A DNA stretch of 64,000 nucleotides from Setoptus koraiensis (lineage: Eukaryota > Arthropoda), in NCBI GenBank assembly GCA_048013815.1, contig CM106585.1, forward strand, positions 868,001 through 932,000, read 5' to 3'. The position numbers were made by a program, and so were the translations under genes. A model generated the notes under the pieces. The model had not been told where the DNA came from and did not search any database. It saw nothing but the letters and a program-made list of their open reading frames with translations. Shown here in pieces: positions 27,029 through 40,375 of the stretch. Every line of letters starts with the position of its first letter. Within the stretch, counting starts at the first letter, position 1.

Positions 27029-28600
27029 TAGCTTGGCCCCAGACAACAACATAAAGTGACAACATTGTGCCGACTTTACTACACATGCCACACACTCGCT
27101 CGCCGGCCCCAAAAGCAAATTCTTCTCGTGCCAGCGTGAGCAATCTGGTGCTCGTCTGGCGCCCGCGTTTGCATGGCACAAGAGGCCGATTTAAACCAGC
27201 GACACAGCGAGCCAACGAGAACAGTTTGTCAGCCGCTTTTCCGTTATTGCTTATTCTTTTCTTTGCCACTTGCACGACGCTGCCTGATGCTATCGCTGAC
27301 GACACAACACGACCGACAGCCACAACAACAGCAACAGCAACGCCAACGCCGACAGCCCAGAGACGTGAGTCGTAAATCTTAACCTAGCGACATGCATGAT
27401 GCTGCAACAACAGCCGAGCCATCTAAATATCCTCACCGAGCACGCCAACGATTGAGCGATTGAGCCCGACAATGCCGCAAGCATGAAAGTATCGCAATGG
27501 AAATTGACCTAAATCATGTAATAACAGCCCCAGATCTGCTCTGAGATTTGCTGTGATTGCAGCCAGCAACGCACGGCCAAGTGAGCCCATGCGAGCTTGT
27601 TTGGCAAGTTCAGTGTCGCCACTATCCGCAGCGCAGTGTGTGTAAAAATTAATATATATATATCTAGATATGGGGGCGGTCATGTTGCACGTGTAAGAGT
27701 TGCCAGCGACACTGTGCCGGCAATATGCTCGCACAAACTGCCAGTGGCCATTGTGCCCGTGCCCGTGCTCGTGCTCGTGCAACCACCGGAAGTTGGCCAC
27801 TCGAGCGAGCAGAGCCATGAGCGCCGCATCTTGTTGAGGCCGCATCAGCTAATACTGTCTAATACTGTCATACGCGACATATCGCACCACAAACTCAAAG
27901 AGACAGATCGAGACAGCGACAGGGGGGGGGGCAGCAGCACAGGTGAGCGCGCCCACAGATGGATATATATTATGTTGAGCGATGACGAGCGGCCAAGGAC
28001 AAGTTGATGTCTGTTCTGTTTTGGTTGCCCGGTTGCTGGCTTGCTTGCCTGGTCGCTGGGGGCGGGCGGGGGGGCTCCAGCAATGCGCACCAATACACAA
28101 GTGAGCGGGCAGCCCGACTGAGCGGAAGCGCACACAATGGCAAGACAGTGCCATTTGTCAGCGCTCGTTAGCGGCAAACGGGCCCATGGGCACACAGTGG
28201 CGCCGGCCAAACGGTTGCCCGTCGATCGGCCAACAAATCTCTGGCGAGCTCTTTACTTGTGTGTCACCGTGCAAGCCAAGACAACACAATGAATGATGCA
28301 ATGGAGCGGTAGTCGGTTGCGTCAAGCTGCCAAACGGACACGACAACAAACTGGGCTCGGCAAGCGAACGCTAGTTTCCATTTGTTGTTAATGTCACTGT
28401 TTACTGTTCTCTTGTTGTTATTATTATTATTATTTTATCATTTTATTATTTTATTATTTGGCCTCCTATTAGCCGATGTTGTGCCGATACAAGGCACGCG
28501 CGCACACTGTGCCCGCCACCAACTGAGCGCGTGCTTGTGCGCTGTTGACGCCACCTACTTCACAGCGCGTGCCAAACAAGGCACTAGTGTTATTGTTATA

Positions 28601-28690
28601 TCATCATCATCATCATCATCATCATCGTCATCATCATCATCATCGTCATCATCATCATCATCGTCATCATCATCATCATCGTCATCATCA
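28601..28690. repeat. TCA microsatellite with periodic TCG
   Basis: Mostly TCA units, with TCG recurring every fifth unit in the later part, so a 15-bp higher-order unit has been duplicated. Confidence 0.93.
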
Positions 28691-28745
28691 GCGTCTTGAG
28701 TCTCACCTTTTGCATTTTCCTCTCTTGGCCCGTTTGCCCGAACCC

Positions 28746-28856
28746 AATTGAGTCTGTCCGATTGAGTCTGTCCGATTGAGTCTCTCCCATCGAGTGTCTC
28801 CCATCGAGTGTCTCCCATCGAGTCTCCCCCATCGAGTGTCTCCCATTGAGTCTGTC
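28746..28856. repeat. 14-bp minisatellite, about eight units
   Basis: Units such as ATTGAGTCTGTCCG and ATCGAGTGTCTCCC, ending where the sequence becomes unique. Confidence 0.92.
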
Positions 28857-29610
28857 GAGCGAAACTGCATGGATAGCGAACACAGATTTAACGTTGCGCT
28901 AAATTGCGCTAAACCTTCACTGCAAACCCGACATTCACCTGGTTGCGTAATCTGGTAACAAGTTGAAAGTTTGCACTGAGTTGGCAGCGATTTGACAGCG
29001 GCTAGACAGCTCGTCTGCAAGCGTCTATATAGTTACTGCATCATATTGGGCTGTTTCGAGTGACTATTGAGCGATAAATATGCACTCGCACGCTCTATTA
29101 TAATCAACTCATCACCTACCCGTTACCAGCCATCGCCTTGCCACCATTCAAGCCATCATCTGGCCCGTCAGCAGACAAGCTTGTGAGCCATCATTTGAGA
29201 CACGCATCATGTGAGCATGACAAGCTTGAAATTGTCATAGCGAGAGATGTTCGCGAATGATAAGACGCCAGTAGCACAGGTAAACAAGTCGACAGGTTGC
29301 TGGTATCGCATAATGAGAGCGTCGGCAGTGGCACCACATTTATACATATCTAGACACTCATTTGCATCGCATGTGCTCAAAACCAACTGCTGAGCACTTT
29401 TCATAAGATATCACAACCAACAGTCTACTCAAACTAAACATCTCGCCACAATGAATCAAGCCTGACAGACACAATTTTGCTTCTCTATTTGCAGCAAAAA
29501 AGTCCATGCATTTATCGTGTAGTTCCACTAGTAAATCCACTGCTTCTACTGTCGCCAGAGAAAACCTGTGCTTTTCCCCATCTGCTCCAAAAATTCCTAT
29601 CCAAAGCCCA

Positions 29611-29649
29611 CCCGAAGAGAAGAACCCCAATTTTCGTCTTCTCTTCGGG
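29611..29649. repeat. Perfect 13-bp hairpin
   Basis: CCCGAAGAGAAGA at 29611-29623 pairs exactly with 29637-29649 around a 13-nt loop, in a stretch without microsatellites. Confidence 0.8.
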
Positions 29650-31076
29650 ACGGCTTCTACGGACTATGAGTTGTATTAGGTGTATGACAGCTCACATGCA
29701 TCAGAATGAGAAGCGAGCTTGCCCGGCTCATTGTCGTTGGTTAGATTGAAACGGTTATTTTATTAATAAAATAACTTTGGGCCATATTTTGTATACATGC
29801 AAGTTACGTAACAACAATATTAGCGACTCTTGATGGTAGCATGATCGATCAAGAGCCAGAGGTCACATACTAATGGCACTCATATCAGACACAAGCTCGT
29901 CGTTTCTATTCAATGTATCATCAGCAGCACAGGTATAGCATAACAGTGATAGTTTGTTAGATGGGCATCGCTAACGAATTGTCCAACCAAAAATAGCCCC
30001 ACTTTCTGATTGTAATGACAATCAAGTCTCTTTGCTCTTTTCTTCGCTATCTGCGACTCGTCGACACTCCCACAAAAATACAGCAATAGTAATAATAATA
30101 ATAAAGTTAATAAAATCAAAACTGGCGCTCACTGAGAATACATTTGAAAAAGAAACAAAAGCTAGGCCCATTTGAGCGGTAGTGATAGAGATGCATCATA
30201 AGTGAAACTGAAAATATTATCACTTAACTGTATTCAATCGTGCAAATGAGCCCATTATTCACACAATGTCACGCTCCACGCTTGATTCATACGCGATAGT
30301 TATGACGCAATCGCCATACAAGAGACATCAAGTTATGTGAGGAACAAGATAAAAACTTGCCAAACAAAAACTGATCTGAATATTCATATTTGATATCTTT
30401 AGACATGCCGTATACATAAAGTCATGAGTATACAGCATAAATAGAGAGCGACCTGTTATGCAACAGCATATTTACGCTCGGGACGCATTTACGTCACACT
30501 ATCATCGATCAGTATAAGTGTTAGTATCTTATAGAGTGTCTTTCGAGCTTGATGCTCAAAAGTTTGACACATGCCCACCACTCGAAAGCATACTGTCCGG
30601 CAATGTGCAACAAAATGGTCCGTTTATCTTCGTCATCTAACCAAAATATTAGGCCCAAACAAAGAGGCTGCCTACTAACAATATTGTACTTAATAATATT
30701 ATTACGTAAGAATATCATTACGTAAGAATATTATTACGCGCTGCAATATTGGATGGCACAACAAAAACAAAAATTATGAATTACGTTAGTGCATTACATA
30801 ATCAAAAGTACGTAATGCATGCACACTGTGATGAGGAGTGGCGACTGTGAATTGTGCAGGTTGCTCACAGTTGAGACTTGTTTTTCAGTGGATATTTCCG
30901 ACGTGATCACGAGCCCATGAGAATAGCTAAAAATAGTTTGTTGTTGTTGTTTTTGTGGATTGCATCATCGTGAGCGGTCGTCGACTAACAACCAATTCGT
31001 TTCATCATGACACTGTTTGAGCAATGACAGCAAGATCCGTTAGTTGGACACAATTATCGTCATCATTAAGCTTGTC

Positions 31077-31077
31077 G

Positions 31078-31150
<73 letters not shown>
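31077..31150. repeat. TTG microsatellite, about 24 units
   Basis: Uninterrupted TTG run. Confidence 0.97.
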
Positions 31151-32975
31151 CTTGGTGGGGGAGTGCGGCATGCGACCCGGCACACCGCGACACACATCCC
31201 CTGGCTCTGTAAATACATGTAACGCGCACTGTGGGCCCGCCCGCATTGTCCCGGCGGAGCACGGGCATTCCCTCAAGGAGTTTATTGTTGGCATCGGTTT
31301 AAATAGTGGGCCTCATGCAATGAAAAGCTAGCCAACTTTTACTGCTATTGCTAACATTGAATGTTAAGCGATTCGGCTGATTCGCTGATGGCCAATATCA
31401 CAGATCAGCCCAAACCTATTAGCACACATAATACTGGCGCATATTTCATCACTCGATATTTTATATATTCCAGCATATAAGGCTATAATAGAGATATGAT
31501 ATATTTTGGGATGGGCCACTTAGATCCACTAACTAGGTGGGCAACTGTGTGTTGAGCATCAGCAACAATTTTGTTTGCTGATGGGGCCGGCGAGCTAATG
31601 TGTGAGGGGGCCCACTTTAAAATTCAACTTGGGCTCCACTGTTTTCTGGTGATGATGCCAACGCTGTGCTATATGCTTTGATATATCCTCACACATATTC
31701 TGTGTTATATATTCTCTATTATAAATTCTCGAATGAGTATAGGTCGCTGGCTGGGCCAGCGCATATTATCGGCAATATTATCATCGGCAGTGATGCTGGC
31801 GCCAGGCCGGTGAGTGAGCACACCGAGCGCCAATTTGCATACTCTTGGCCCCGCCAACTCATGGCTTTCTAAGAGGCCATTAGTGGGCCACCAGCCAGCG
31901 CGTATTATATTTAATAGCTTGCCGTTTGAATATTGGATACTGGCTGGCACGTCGATGCTGTTGCCGGCCCCAAGTCTGGCAAATATTGGCAAGAGTGTGG
32001 CGTTTTGTGGTTGGCATGGATAGATATTTTATGTTGTTTGTCGGTGTGTAATTCGCATGCACTCCAATGACAGCCAGCCAAGCATTAGAGTTACTAGCAG
32101 CAGCAATATCTGTTTGGGGCTCCCTCTAGCTGTGACGGACTGTGACGAGCTCTGGCGGGTATAGGCTCTCTCATTAGGCGCGCCGATGGATGGCGGGCCC
32201 ACTGGCACGTGTTGGCACGACAACGGCAGCACAAGGGTGCACAGTGTGCCGGCTCATTTGGTTGATTAGAGCATGCTTGCACAATGCGAGCAAAATTGTT
32301 CGCTCCATTGAGGCCGCTCGTGGTCGTTTATTGATGATGGAATCAACGACGGCTGGCAAGTTGTTGCAAGACACTGTACACTCACAACAACTTGCGCATC
32401 GCACCATACTGTGCACACTGCAACGAGCATGATTTGCATAGATAGAGTGCACATAGCGACATTGCGACTTTATTTGGCAAAGTTGCACAAAGTGAACAAA
32501 GTTGCGCGTGCACAATGAGTCATCATCAAGCAGCGACACAGAATAAAAACACAGCGACAAAATGACAAAATCAAGAGCCGCTCCACGATTAAGACGTCTC
32601 CCGTTCGCTCTTCCGTTGATGACTATTTAAGCCCAATGTGGGCCCCTTTGAGTCGAGCCGTTCGGGGCCCAACGGCAGCTTTACTGCAAACACACATAAC
32701 ACAATCACAGCCGAACAGAGCAGAGCAGAACAGAACCCAACCCAAACCCAAACAAACCGAGCATTGCAACTTATGCAAGCGCGCGCCGATGCGAAAATAA
32801 CCCGCGCTGTGCATGAATAAGAAATGGCCGGCACGCTTTGGCGATCACCTAGCGACTTTTGCGAGCGCAGCTAGGTGAGAGCGGGCCTCTCACAGTGGCC
32901 GGCAGTGGGTGGCAAATTGAGCGCCGGAAGTGGCTCGCTGGTGCCCGTGTGCCGTCGTGCCGTCGTGCGGGGGAG

Positions 32976-33034
32976 AGACGCATTTGGCGGGGGGCGACGC
33001 ATTTGGCGGGGAGCGACGCATTTGGCGGGGAGCG
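32976..33034. repeat. 19-bp GC-rich minisatellite
   Basis: Three units around GCGACGCATTTGGCGGGGA with small length differences. Confidence 0.88.
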
Positions 33035-34308
33035 AGAGAGTGTCGTTTGAGAGCAACAAAACAGGCAGCTTGTGGTGCAAGCCGCTGGTTGGCGCCAGTG
33101 TGCATACACTCTCTAATGAAACATAACGAGCTAATAAGTTGCCTTGGCTGTTGTTGCTTATAATTTGCCTATGATAATATAATTTGTCCTCTTAGATAAT
33201 TTAGTTGCCTGCTGTTCTGTTATGGCTCGTCATCGAGCACGCCGGGCTCCAGTCGGGCCCCAATCGGGCCTCAGTCGATTTGCTAGCGGAGACTCAGTGA
33301 GCGACTCACTTGCACACTGGCAGTCGCTAGTGCACAGTGGTGTGCACAGTAGTGTGCACAGCAGACTGGAAGCGGTGGCAAGAGTCGGCTAGCCAGGTTG
33401 CATCGCCCGAGGTGCAAATGCAACAGACAATGGCGGGGTGACAACTGGGGCTCGCTCTATTTGATATCGATTATCTCTTTGGAGTTGGCTCGCATTTGGC
33501 GGAGCTCGTTGCGCCGACTTGCGCTCAAAATGCTTGCCTCGGGACACATGGAGCCGGCAAGCGGGCCACTGGCAACACTGGCGCTGGCGTTACATAAAAA
33601 ACAAACTTGTCTTAAGCACGAGAGATTGGATATGGGCAGCAGTTGATTGATTTGAGTTTGAGCGAGATCATGAGCACAAGTTGCAAACTTGAGTGCCGTG
33701 CATTCGCTCTCGCTGGCTGGTTGGCGGGCTGGCTCGTTGGCTCGTTGGCTTGTTGGCGGGCCCCAGCGCAAACACAGCAAACAAGGCGAGCGGGCGACTT
33801 TTAGTCGATCAGTTATGCGATTCTCGCCAGCCATACGGGCTGTATGAGTTATGCCAGCAACAGAGCAGTCAACTGGGCCTCGAGTGTCCTTGTTGGCCTC
33901 GGTCGCGCTTCATTGGTTGCGCTAATTTGAATTACGCCACACGAACAACGACATTTTGTTTGATTTGAATTTTTCGAGCTCGCCAACTCAAGTATGGTTG
34001 TTTCATGCTCGTTGCCTCATGCGTCTGTCACATTGTCCGGCTCAACCTTGCTCAGGGCTGTGCTCGTTTTTGAGCAGTGTGCCACAATGATGCTGTCCAG
34101 TGGCCAGTCGCCAGTCGCCAGTCGCACCACCAACCCATCACATCCATCAGCTGCTGACCAACGCTGTGGCCGGTCAATCGGCAATATATTACGTAACGTA
34201 ACGTATTGTATTATATAATATTAGTGCTCGCCAGCTCGACATGTAATATCGAGCACACATCACCCAGCTGACAATTGTGAGAGGCCCAAATGAAATCGAT
34301 TCTCTAGA

Positions 34309-34330
34309 GTGTGTGTGTGTGTGTGTGTGT
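34309..34330. repeat. GT microsatellite
   Basis: Pure GT run of 22 bp. Confidence 0.95.
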
Positions 34331-34368
34331 TTTAAAATGTGATTGGTTTGCGCAACGAATCTTGATTG

Positions 34369-34466
34369 CACACTGACACTGGCACACTGACACTGGCACA
34401 CTGACATTGGCACACTGACACTGGCGCACCGACATTGGCACACTGATACTGGCTCACTGACACTGG
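34369..34466. repeat. 14-bp minisatellite, seven units
   Basis: Units of CACACTGACACTGG with single changes (ACATTGG, GCACCG, GATACTGG, CTCACTG). Confidence 0.92.
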
Positions 34467-36008
34467 CATTGCGCAACGTTGAACAACATTGCGACAACAA
34501 TTGAATCAGATCGCACAATGAATATACGGCAAGCTGGCCACACTATCAACTGACAGTCAACTGACACATGAATAGAGGTGAGACGCACCTGAGCATGCAC
34601 GCACAAGTGCTACAACAACAACACTCACGTGCAAACTTTGCCCAAAGTGTGTGGGCGGCTGTTGGGTCTGTCCCAGATGGCGCCATCGATACTATGAAAT
34701 TGAATGTTATAGTGCAACAGTGACACTTAGCATATTTACAATAAGCTGTGCTGTTGCACAAGGCAAGCTTATTGGCACAATTGTTGTTATAGTTACCTGA
34801 CTATTGTGAGCCAAAATGCCTATATCAACTAGCAACAACTCAACCCAAACAGCCAGCCAACACTTACAACTTATAAGTTGTAACTGTTAACTTATAACTG
34901 ACCGGCAGCGCCGTCTTGCGCCCGGCACCTAGAGCTAGTTTTGTTTGGTTAATGTTGGCTCACCGTTGTAGTTTGTTTTGGTGCTTATTGAACAGCCAAC
35001 AAGCCAAGCAACATCCCACCCAAACGGACAGACAAATAGTTTTAATTTTTTAAATGGAAACTCGACTTTATATATATATGTGTTACTTTTGTGAGCTGCT
35101 GCCTATAAACAGTTTGCCTGTACTGTATGCAGTTAGTATAACTGTTATGTAACAGTTGTTGTGTGACACAATCTACTGACGATCACGTGACAGCGTGATG
35201 GATGCGTGCTCGACAGTCAGTGCTCGACATGTGGACAAGGCCGCTTAATGAGCGATGTCTGACACGTAGCTCATTTACATAACAATGACAATCACGTGCA
35301 CGCTGAACATTGAACGTAGACGCATAGCGGACAGAAACAAAACAAAAAACAACGTGTTTTGTCGCATTGTTGCCGGTTGTTGTCGTGAGTTAGACGGTTA
35401 TTGTGCGACCACTTGAGTGCGACCATTGCTAGAGCGACGAAGCGAATTGTAAGAATTGTTAGAATTGTTTGAATGGTTAGAATTGTTTGAATTGTGTGTC
35501 CTCAGCCGTTTACTTGAGCTCGTGTCAGAACTTGTGGCATTCGTTTTATTTTAAACGACTCGCCAGCACAAGTGAGCACAAGCGGTCATGTGACGACCGG
35601 CCCAAAGACAACAATTTTTGAGACCATTTCATCTATTTGACTGACGCAATGAATGGGCCCCCCGCTTGCATAAGTGAATGAGTGACAACACGCTAACTAA
35701 ATATACTTGTCATGTGCATAATATTTAAAGCACGCGCATAGCAATGAGCAAAGTTGAGAGTAAAAGTGATAGAAGAGTTTGAGGGCGACAAAGAGTTGCA
35801 TTACTAAATACTAACTACTGTCATAGTATAATGGCATAATGGCATAATGGTATAATGGTAGGTGACGCAACGTGAATATTATGATAAGAATTAGATTAAT
35901 TCATCGTGTCGCTGGTCGCATGCAACACCATTGTGATTGTCAGGCCAAAGGTGATGCCATTTTGTTGTTGCTCGTTCATGTAAAGACAAACACGTACTGT
36001 TGCTCTCT

Positions 36009-36070
36009 CTGTTTCTGTTGCTGTTGCTGTTGCGTCACAATTCTTGGCGCAGCAACAGCAACAGAAACAG
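36009..36070. repeat. Perfect 21-bp hairpin with 20-nt loop
   Basis: The arm at 36009-36029 (CTG/TTG-type sequence) is exactly complementary to 36050-36070. Stem and loop lengths are in the range of a small pre-miRNA, but the arm is low-complexity CTGTTG, so two facing trinucleotide tracts explain it equally well. Confidence 0.8.
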
Positions 36071-37856
36071 CGACGCTCGGACGCAACGTCAACGACCGAT
36101 CTAAATAAACAATCTGTCAGATGCCATTGAATAATAACAGGCCAAGTGACAGGAAATGGCTACACTGCTTATTAGTGGCATGTATTAACAGTGTCAGTCA
36201 GTCAGTAATAAGCAACTAATAAGCATACAAACACGAGCTGTGTCCGCTGTCTAACAAATGCCCTAACGTAACTGTGATAATAGCCAATAGACACAAAATA
36301 CCCAGGTCAGGTAAATCAATGCGAGGTGTGCCCATGTGATGAGAGATATAGGTGAGAGTGTGCAGATCATGAGGAACACATGAGCACAAATGAGATGGCA
36401 AGATGACGGACGTGGCACACAAAAGAATTACACGCGCTTTATTGAATTTTATTGAATTATATTGAATTGAATTGAGTCGAATTGAATTGAATCGAATTGA
36501 ATCGATCGACAGATCGATTGATTCAATTCAATTCAAACCAATGAAATTCACAACGCCAAATGAAACGCAGTCCAATCCGTCTTGGCACAGTGTGCATCTG
36601 TGCCCAGCTCCACTTAAGCTCATTTTCGGGCCAAGCAAGCGAGCGAGCGAGCTCGCCAAGTTGCATCAGCCCAGCAGAGGGGACAGCGACGCCACAAGAC
36701 ATTTTTTGTCTCAAATTTTGCCCTATTTTGCCCCATTCTCCCGGCGCGGCTTCTGCGGCCTGCAATGGCCATGACCGGGCCGGCAAAATAGAATGCGCAA
36801 TACTATTAATAATAATAATTGGAGTAATACTACTCCAATTGCAGGCATAGATGGGTCCCCGCGGGACGTTGGCCCGCAGTTAGTGCCCTGCGTGGCCCGG
36901 CTCGGCGCGGTCCGGCCCGGCCCGGCTTGGCTCGTGTACAGTGTGTGTGTGTGTGTTATTGATTATTATTATCATGATGGTAATAATGTCAATGATTATT
37001 ATCACCATCATTTGTTATTGTAAAGCGTGTTGCGTGTGTGTCTGTTGTTGCAACACGCCGGCTGGATAGGCTGGCTAGATGTGGCCGGCTAGCCAAGCTG
37101 TTGTTTGTGGGCCTGGCAAGCTGAATTTGCACTGCTCAATCAACGCTCGCCAAGGCGGCCCAACAGTCGCCAAATGACGACTTGCCGAGCTAATTTTTCA
37201 AGACACACAATGGTGTTGAAGTGCTCAACAAAACAGTATGGCACGAGCCACGTTAACCATCGTCAGCAGGCAGCGCGGGGGAGCCCACAGCTGAAAGCTG
37301 AGAGCACAGAGCTGATAGCTGACAAGAGCTGTGAGAGTTGGGCGCCAAAATGAAAATTGTCGAAAAGCCGCCGGCAGCTCTCGCTGGTAACGAGCGGCAC
37401 CCTCGAGGCGCCCTGATTACCATCTAAAATTATACAGTGAGCGCACAGCAGCAGCGAATCAATGCCAGCGCCTGATTGCCGGGGCCCAGTAGCCGGCCAG
37501 AGCTAATAAAACGAGAGAGAAGCCAATGGATGCTAATCTAATGAGCGACAGCAATTGTGTCCAACGGCTAGATATGGTTGAGCCGAGGGCTTAGCCATTT
37601 GGCCCGCCAGCAGCACATAGGACACAACATTCATTTATAAATGGCTTGGCACACACTGGCTAATTCATACATTTTACATTTGTCTCTTTATCTGGCAAGT
37701 TATTTTTGCACTAGCGACTGTCGCGCCGCGCCTAGCGCAAAACTGAGCCAGATTAGGCGGCCTTGTCACTCACGGCCTCTATTGGCCCCCATCAAATGGA
37801 CAACTGCTCTCCAGACTCGATTGTTTGGATTTTCTCGCTAACTCGGTCATAGTTGC

Positions 37857-37898
37857 GCCAGTTTGCTCGTGCCAGTTTGCTCGTGCCAGTTTGCTCGT
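37857..37898. repeat. 14-bp minisatellite, three units
   Basis: Three identical units of GCCAGTTTGCTCGT. Confidence 0.92.
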
Positions 37899-38747
37899 GC
37901 CACTGGCTACTCAACGTGCACTTCCGCAGGACAAAAACAAATAAATAACATGGCACAGCCAACAACATTGTTGTCGCCCCTATGCGCCCATTGTTCAGCG
38001 ACGACCGATTTAGTTGGTCGTCCCCGTTGCATCATATTTTATTTTTACTTTATCATCATCTTTGTGAACCCAATGCCGGCACACAACACACTGATCAAAC
38101 TTATTAGCCCTCGAACAAGCCCAACCGAACTGAATCGAACCGAACCGAACAGAGCCAAACCGAAACAAAACTAAACAAACCAAATGAAACAGATCGTCGC
38201 CTACAATCCATATGCTCGGGTGCATTTGTTTGCTGCGTGGGCGAACCCAAAGCTACACGACTCTTCTTTCTTTGGCTTTTCCGCTCATGAACGATTTCTA
38301 AAACTTTCAGGTGCCCCCAATAGTGGAACGAGTCGATCTACGATGACAATTTTGATTCATGAGCACTAGTTTTCGCGACGAGAAAAGCTCAACCTTACTG
38401 TATATTACATCGTCTTCCGACAACAATAAACTCGACGTTGTCAGCTGACAATACATCCAAAATATTGATTGCTCTGTTATTTTATCGTTAATCGCCACTA
38501 GCGATAATGCGAAATGGATGGGGCGCATAGTATTCACGCGTGGATAGTGGTGGATTTGTTGTATTTTGCCTTGGAAATTGAAAACGTCAATAAGTGATGG
38601 AAGATGAGCATTTTGAATGGGATTATTGCTGAATGCTGCACTCGCTTCAAATTTATTATCGAGCCTGCTTCTGACACAAATTTTCAGTTGTGTCGCAAAT
38701 AATCAATCAATTTCAATATCGCCTCCTGTCCATCGGTAACTCTCAAT

Positions 38748-38981
38748 ATGAGCGCGATTTTTTTGGCAATTGTCCTCGTGCTTTTAGAAGCAGTTATTTG
38801 CTTGCATGGCCACTCAATGGAGAGTGACTTTTTTCAGCTAAAGCAGCAAACAACCTCATTCATTCATATTAGTGACGATGAGCGACACAAAAAGGCAGCC
38901 TCTTCCGTTTTGGCTTTGTATTTGGTTTTGTTCATCAAACGGAGTCAGCTAGATGTAGCGACAATTTTAGTTGGCAGATAG
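38748..38981 (+). CDS. Possible small secreted or membrane peptide (77 aa)
   Basis: I do not recognise this protein. The frame begins MSAIFLAIVLVLLEAVICLH, which looks like a signal peptide or a first membrane segment. A second hydrophobic run (VLALYLVLF) lies near residues 53-61. The surrounding kilobase is AT-richer and repeat-poor, unlike most of this compartment, which is the only contextual support. No splice structure or polyadenylation signal was pinned down, and a 77-codon frame can arise by chance. Confidence 0.22.
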   Translation: MSAIFLAIVLVLLEAVICLHGHSMESDFFQLKQQTTSFIHISDDERHKKAASSVLALYLVLFIKRSQLDVATILVGR

Positions 38982-39376
38982 CACAACAACTGGTGACACG
39001 ATTGGTATGAGTTGTGAAACATTTGATTGGACCATGACGATCAGTGGTTGTCGGCTTGTCGAATGAGGAAGTAACTAACTAATTGGGAAATTGTGATGAA
39101 TATTTCTGGCTTGAATCAATGGGCTCGAAGAAATAGGCAATTCCATTAGCGGCAAATAGTGAGAATTGCATTAGATGAGATTCTGTGCTTTCACGTAATG
39201 GTTTGGCACGGGCATTTGTGTATGGCATGTTGTGCGTTGGGCCATTCATACTTTTAGTATTGCAGTGTTTTAGTGGGGCCCAATGTGCCATTAACATGAT
39301 CAGAAATGAGTTAAATTGTTGCCGATGAGCATGCCGGCCGACTAGCGAAAAATATGTGGCCTAGATTGTTGTGTGC

Positions 39377-39437
39377 GTTAGTGAGTATGTTAGTGAGTAT
39401 GTTAGTGAGTATGTTGGTGAGTATGTTGGTGAGTATG
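39377..39437. repeat. 12-bp minisatellite
   Basis: Five units of GTTAGTGAGTAT / GTTGGTGAGTAT. Confidence 0.92.
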
Positions 39438-39877
39438 TGTGTATTGTGTATTGGTGGCAGTGGCTGGCAATTGGATTGGTCAGTGGTTGACTTGGTGGTG
39501 GAAAGAAGAAAAACTGATCACACTGATGGTTGGTGCGATGGCTTTGATGGCAAATGAAGGCATCAGCAGTAAGCCAACATGAGCGACACACAAACAGACG
39601 AACAAGTGGACCTGTCATTGTCTAATTGAGTTATGGGCAAACTTTATTAGATTGGGCCAGAGCAAACATGGCAGCACACAAATGGAGCCGGCAGCCGGCA
39701 GCCAGCGGACAGCGGACAGCGGACAGCAATGTTGAGATGGCATGGGGCCAGATTGATAGAAGGATAAAACTATCTTGTTCATTTGCAAATGCTGCACCAA
39801 CAAGCGCGCCAACAGTGGCCTTGTTTGAATTGTTTGCCGGCCCGGCCAGCATCTTGGCCCGCGTTACACAGTTACCT

Positions 39878-39989
39878 AATGTGAGCCTAACTCATGTCAG
39901 TCTAACCGATGTGAGCCCAACTGATGTGAGTCTAGCTGATGTGAGTCTAACTGATGTGAGTCTAACTGATGTGAGTCTTGCTGATGTGA
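39878..39989. repeat. 15-bp minisatellite (codon-phased)
   Basis: About seven units of GATGTGAGTCTAACT. As the period is a multiple of three it leaves an open frame with an SLTDV-type repeat; with no flanking domain I treat this as a repeat. Confidence 0.88.
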
Positions 39990-40261
39990 GGCCGGCATTG
40001 GGCCAGTTTAACACAAGCACACAAACAATGTGTATGTTTGAACAACACCGCATTCATTACATAACAACACATGATATAACAATGGCACCCCCATTGTTGT
40101 ATCGGCTATTCCAGTGGCTAGCGGCTCTCTCTAATTATATGTTACCGCTAACTAACTATGCTGCCCACTAACATTGCAACCAACATTGAACTAACGCGCT
40201 TGTTTGCAGAGTTAGCTGCGCTGTGATTTGATTTGATTGAGTTATCTCTAGCTCGATAGCC

Positions 40262-40375
40262 ACCGCTACAAGTCTACCTAGGCCGCCTAGGCTACCTAGA
40301 CCGCCTAGACTACCCAGACTGGCTAGACTAGCCAGGCCCACCATAGGACTAGCCAGGCCCACCATAGGCCTACCA
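40262..40375. repeat. CTAGRCYRCC-type degenerate repeat
   Basis: Interleaved units around CTAGGCCGC and CTAGACTACC, ending in two copies of AGGCCCACCATAGG. Confidence 0.8.

Larger units (their letters stand above)
25501..33400. other. Microsatellite-rich non-coding DNA, block 4
   Basis: No recognisable gene. A plus-strand frame at 27067-27375 contains a hydrophobic run (FPLLLILFFATC) and ends over a GTGAGT, so a small exon there cannot be excluded. Confidence 0.5.
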
